From Acinetobacter sp. ANC 3813 (GTDB lineage: Bacteria > Pseudomonadota > Gammaproteobacteria > Pseudomonadales > Moraxellaceae), in NCBI RefSeq assembly GCF_002135435.1, contig NZ_NEGK01000004.1, positions 186,001-250,000 of the forward strand: a stretch of 64,000 nt of DNA, read 5' to 3'. Made by a program: the position numbers and the translations under genes. Position 1 is the first letter of the stretch; each line of letters opens with the position of its first letter. The notes beneath the pieces were generated by a model, which was not told where the DNA came from, did no database searches, and worked only from the letters and a program-made list of their open reading frames with translations. This document shows, in pieces, positions 62,827 through 64,000 of the stretch.

Positions 62827-64000
62827 TTATTTCCCCACAACCTGAATCACGATCAAGATCATCAGCAAGACTACTGTACCCAGCGCCATACTTGATGCGT
62901 ATTCACGCAATGAACCTGTTTGACGTGAACTTGTAAAGCTGTGTCCGCCTTTAACCAGCGCAGGAAGCACAAGCCACATACCGTCAATCGGATCACGGCC
63001 TAAAATTTTCGCAATCAGTAAATATGGCTTCACAAATACGATGTCATACAGCGCATCAAAACCAAGCGCATTGCGGCAGATATTCGCAAGGCCTGCACCC
63101 AGCGCAGTTTTAGCAAATGCTTTAACAGCACCGTAAGCAAAAGCAAACAGAATAACGCCAATCACCAGACCTGCAAGCGCGATGCCTACAGCTGTGTATT
63201 CAGCACTGTGCATGCCGTGTACTAAAGCTTCAGGAACATTAAACGCAGGGATTTGAGCAGCATTTAAAATGTTTGTTACTGGCGCTTTTAATACATAAGC
63301 TAAACCAGTAGACAATACTGCAAGAACCGCCAATGGGCCCCAGTATGTGATGCCTTTAATTTCATGGTAAGGCGTGTTTTCTTTGCCAAAGAATACAACC
63401 CAGATTAGACGGAATGTATAAATTGAAGTTAAGAACGCACCTGCTACACCAGCCCAGTACAAGCAGTCATATACAGCAATCGCTTGGCCTTTTACCCATA
63501 CCGCACCCAAAATCGCATCTTTTGAAAAGAAGCCGATGGTGATGAATGGGATTGCAGCCAATGCGCCGCCGCCAATCGCGAAACAAGCAAACAGGAATTT
63601 GTTCTTATAGAACAGGCCGCCCATTTTGAAAATGTTTTGTTCGTGGTGGTAAGCCAGAATAACCGCACCAGAAGACAAGAATAATAATGCCTTGAAGAAT
63701 GCGTGAGTCAGCATGTGGAACAGGCCAGCTTGGTAAGCTTCTGCACCCACAGCCATAAACATGTAGCCCAGCTGACTCATGGTTGAGTAAGCCAAAATAC
63801 GTTTGATGTCTGTTTGCACAAGCGCAGCAAAACCTGCAACCAACAGCGTTACAGCACCAGTAATAGAGATAAACAGCATTACCTCAGGCGCTTGCTCGAA
63901 TACGCTGAACATACGGCTGCACAGGTAAACACCTGCCGTGACCATTGTCGCTGCGTGGATCAATGCAGATACTGGTGTAGGACCAGCCATCGCATCTGCC
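62827..64000 (-). CDS. nuoL: NADH-quinone oxidoreductase subunit L (5' end cut by window)
   Basis: The last 390 or so residues of NuoL; the reading frame is open to the window edge and continues outside, so the beginning is missing. A-G-P-T-P-V-S-A-L-I-H-A-A-T-M-V-T-A-G-V near the edge, R-I-L-A-Y-S-T-M-S-Q-L-G-Y and F-F-S-K-D-A-I-L-G are diagnostic. The long C-terminal lateral helix region follows. It is the third proton-pumping subunit and directly precedes nuoM. Confidence 0.95.
   Translation of the reverse strand, partial: ADAMAGPTPVSALIHAATMVTAGVYLCSRMFSVFEQAPEVMLFISITGAVTLLVAGFAALVQTDIKRILAYSTMSQLGYMFMAVGAEAYQAGLFHMLTHAFFKALLFLSSGAVILAYHHEQNIFKMGGLFYKNKFLFACFAIGGGALAAIPFITIGFFSKDAILGAVWVKGQAIAVYDCLYWAGVAGAFLTSIYTFRLIWVVFFGKENTPYHEIKGITYWGPLAVLAVLSTGLAYVLKAPVTNILNAAQIPAFNVPEALVHGMHSAEYTAVGIALAGLVIGVILFAFAYGAVKAFAKTALGAGLANICRNALGFDALYDIVFVKPYLLIAKILGRDPIDGMWLVLPALVKGGHSFTSSRQTGSLREYASSMALGTVVLLMILIVIQVVGK

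Noticed and set aside
1..64000. CRISPR arrays, tRNA or rRNA genes, intact insertion sequences, integrases
   Set aside because: None were recognised: no regularly spaced direct repeats, no cloverleaf-like conserved blocks and no transposase or recombinase reading frames.

Overview
The window looks like a chromosomal segment from a gammaproteobacterium of the genus Acinetobacter. The base composition is moderately low in GC. The signs are a pilG-pilH-pilI-pilJ-chpA-chpC twitching/chemosensory cluster, a cytoplasmic ElsL-type L,D-carboxypeptidase, an LEA-like hydrophilin, a family of secreted proteins with a shared L-x-D-x-x-L-x-x-V-T-G motif, an eat-eutBC locus, and the mix of core genes (dapE, proS, dcd, mrp, metG, fpr, upp, nuoLMN). 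I cannot assign a species. No tRNA, rRNA, CRISPR array, intact insertion sequence or prophage was recognised.

Layout. 0.3-2.5 kb: peptidoglycan-recycling elsL coupled to a DUF454 membrane protein, a divergent DUF1853 gene and an entericidin-like lipoprotein. 2.6-3.7 kb: dapE. 3.8-12.3 kb (minus): the complete Pil-Chp chemosensory system for type IV pili. 12.6-17.6 kb: a DUF4124-like secreted protein and a two-gene RND efflux system. 17.7-19.4 kb: proS. 19.4-25.3 kb (minus): four consecutive signal-peptide proteins sharing an N-terminal motif, one of the best candidates for an undescribed surface system. 25.5-28.5 kb (minus): dcd, a LysE exporter and mrp. 28.9-33.1 kb: small envelope and stress proteins, including a hydrophilin, a paralogous membrane-anchored pair, a tail-anchored HEPN-like protein and another membrane protein. 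33.4-35.5 kb: metG.

35.5-37.1 kb is an accessory patch: a very AT-rich PIN-like nuclease gene, a cluster of palindromic repeats and a 37-residue membrane protein. 37.4-41.5 kb: a periplasmic metallo-beta-lactamase-fold enzyme, an unknown protein, a second LysE-type exporter, a DIP1984-family protein and a small lipoprotein. 41.7-45.2 kb: a TetR-regulated EmrB/EmrA-like efflux operon with a visible operator. 45.3-47.4 kb: a PLP enzyme and a flavoprotein. 47.6-50.4 kb (minus): small proteins and a large TM-helix-repeat mechanosensitive channel. 50.6-54.3 kb (minus): ethanolamine uptake and cleavage (eat, eutB, eutC).

54.5-57 kb: an unknown gene, a palindromic repeat, and fpr with its divergent FinR-like regulator. 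56.9-58.8 kb (minus): an unusual cold-shock-domain cluster in which a CSD-TM-stalk-Excalibur fusion sits beside what look like separate TM-stalk and CSD halves. 58.9-64 kb (minus): upp and the end of the complex I operon (nuoL cut by the window edge, nuoM, nuoN).

Several start codons were moved inward because a clear Shine-Dalgarno sequence precedes an internal ATG or GTG. Four genes of at most 57 residues (2297, 37028, 47629 and 47939) were found by reading intergenic DNA directly. Everything here rests on reading the sequence; family names come from recognised motifs and no database search was possible.
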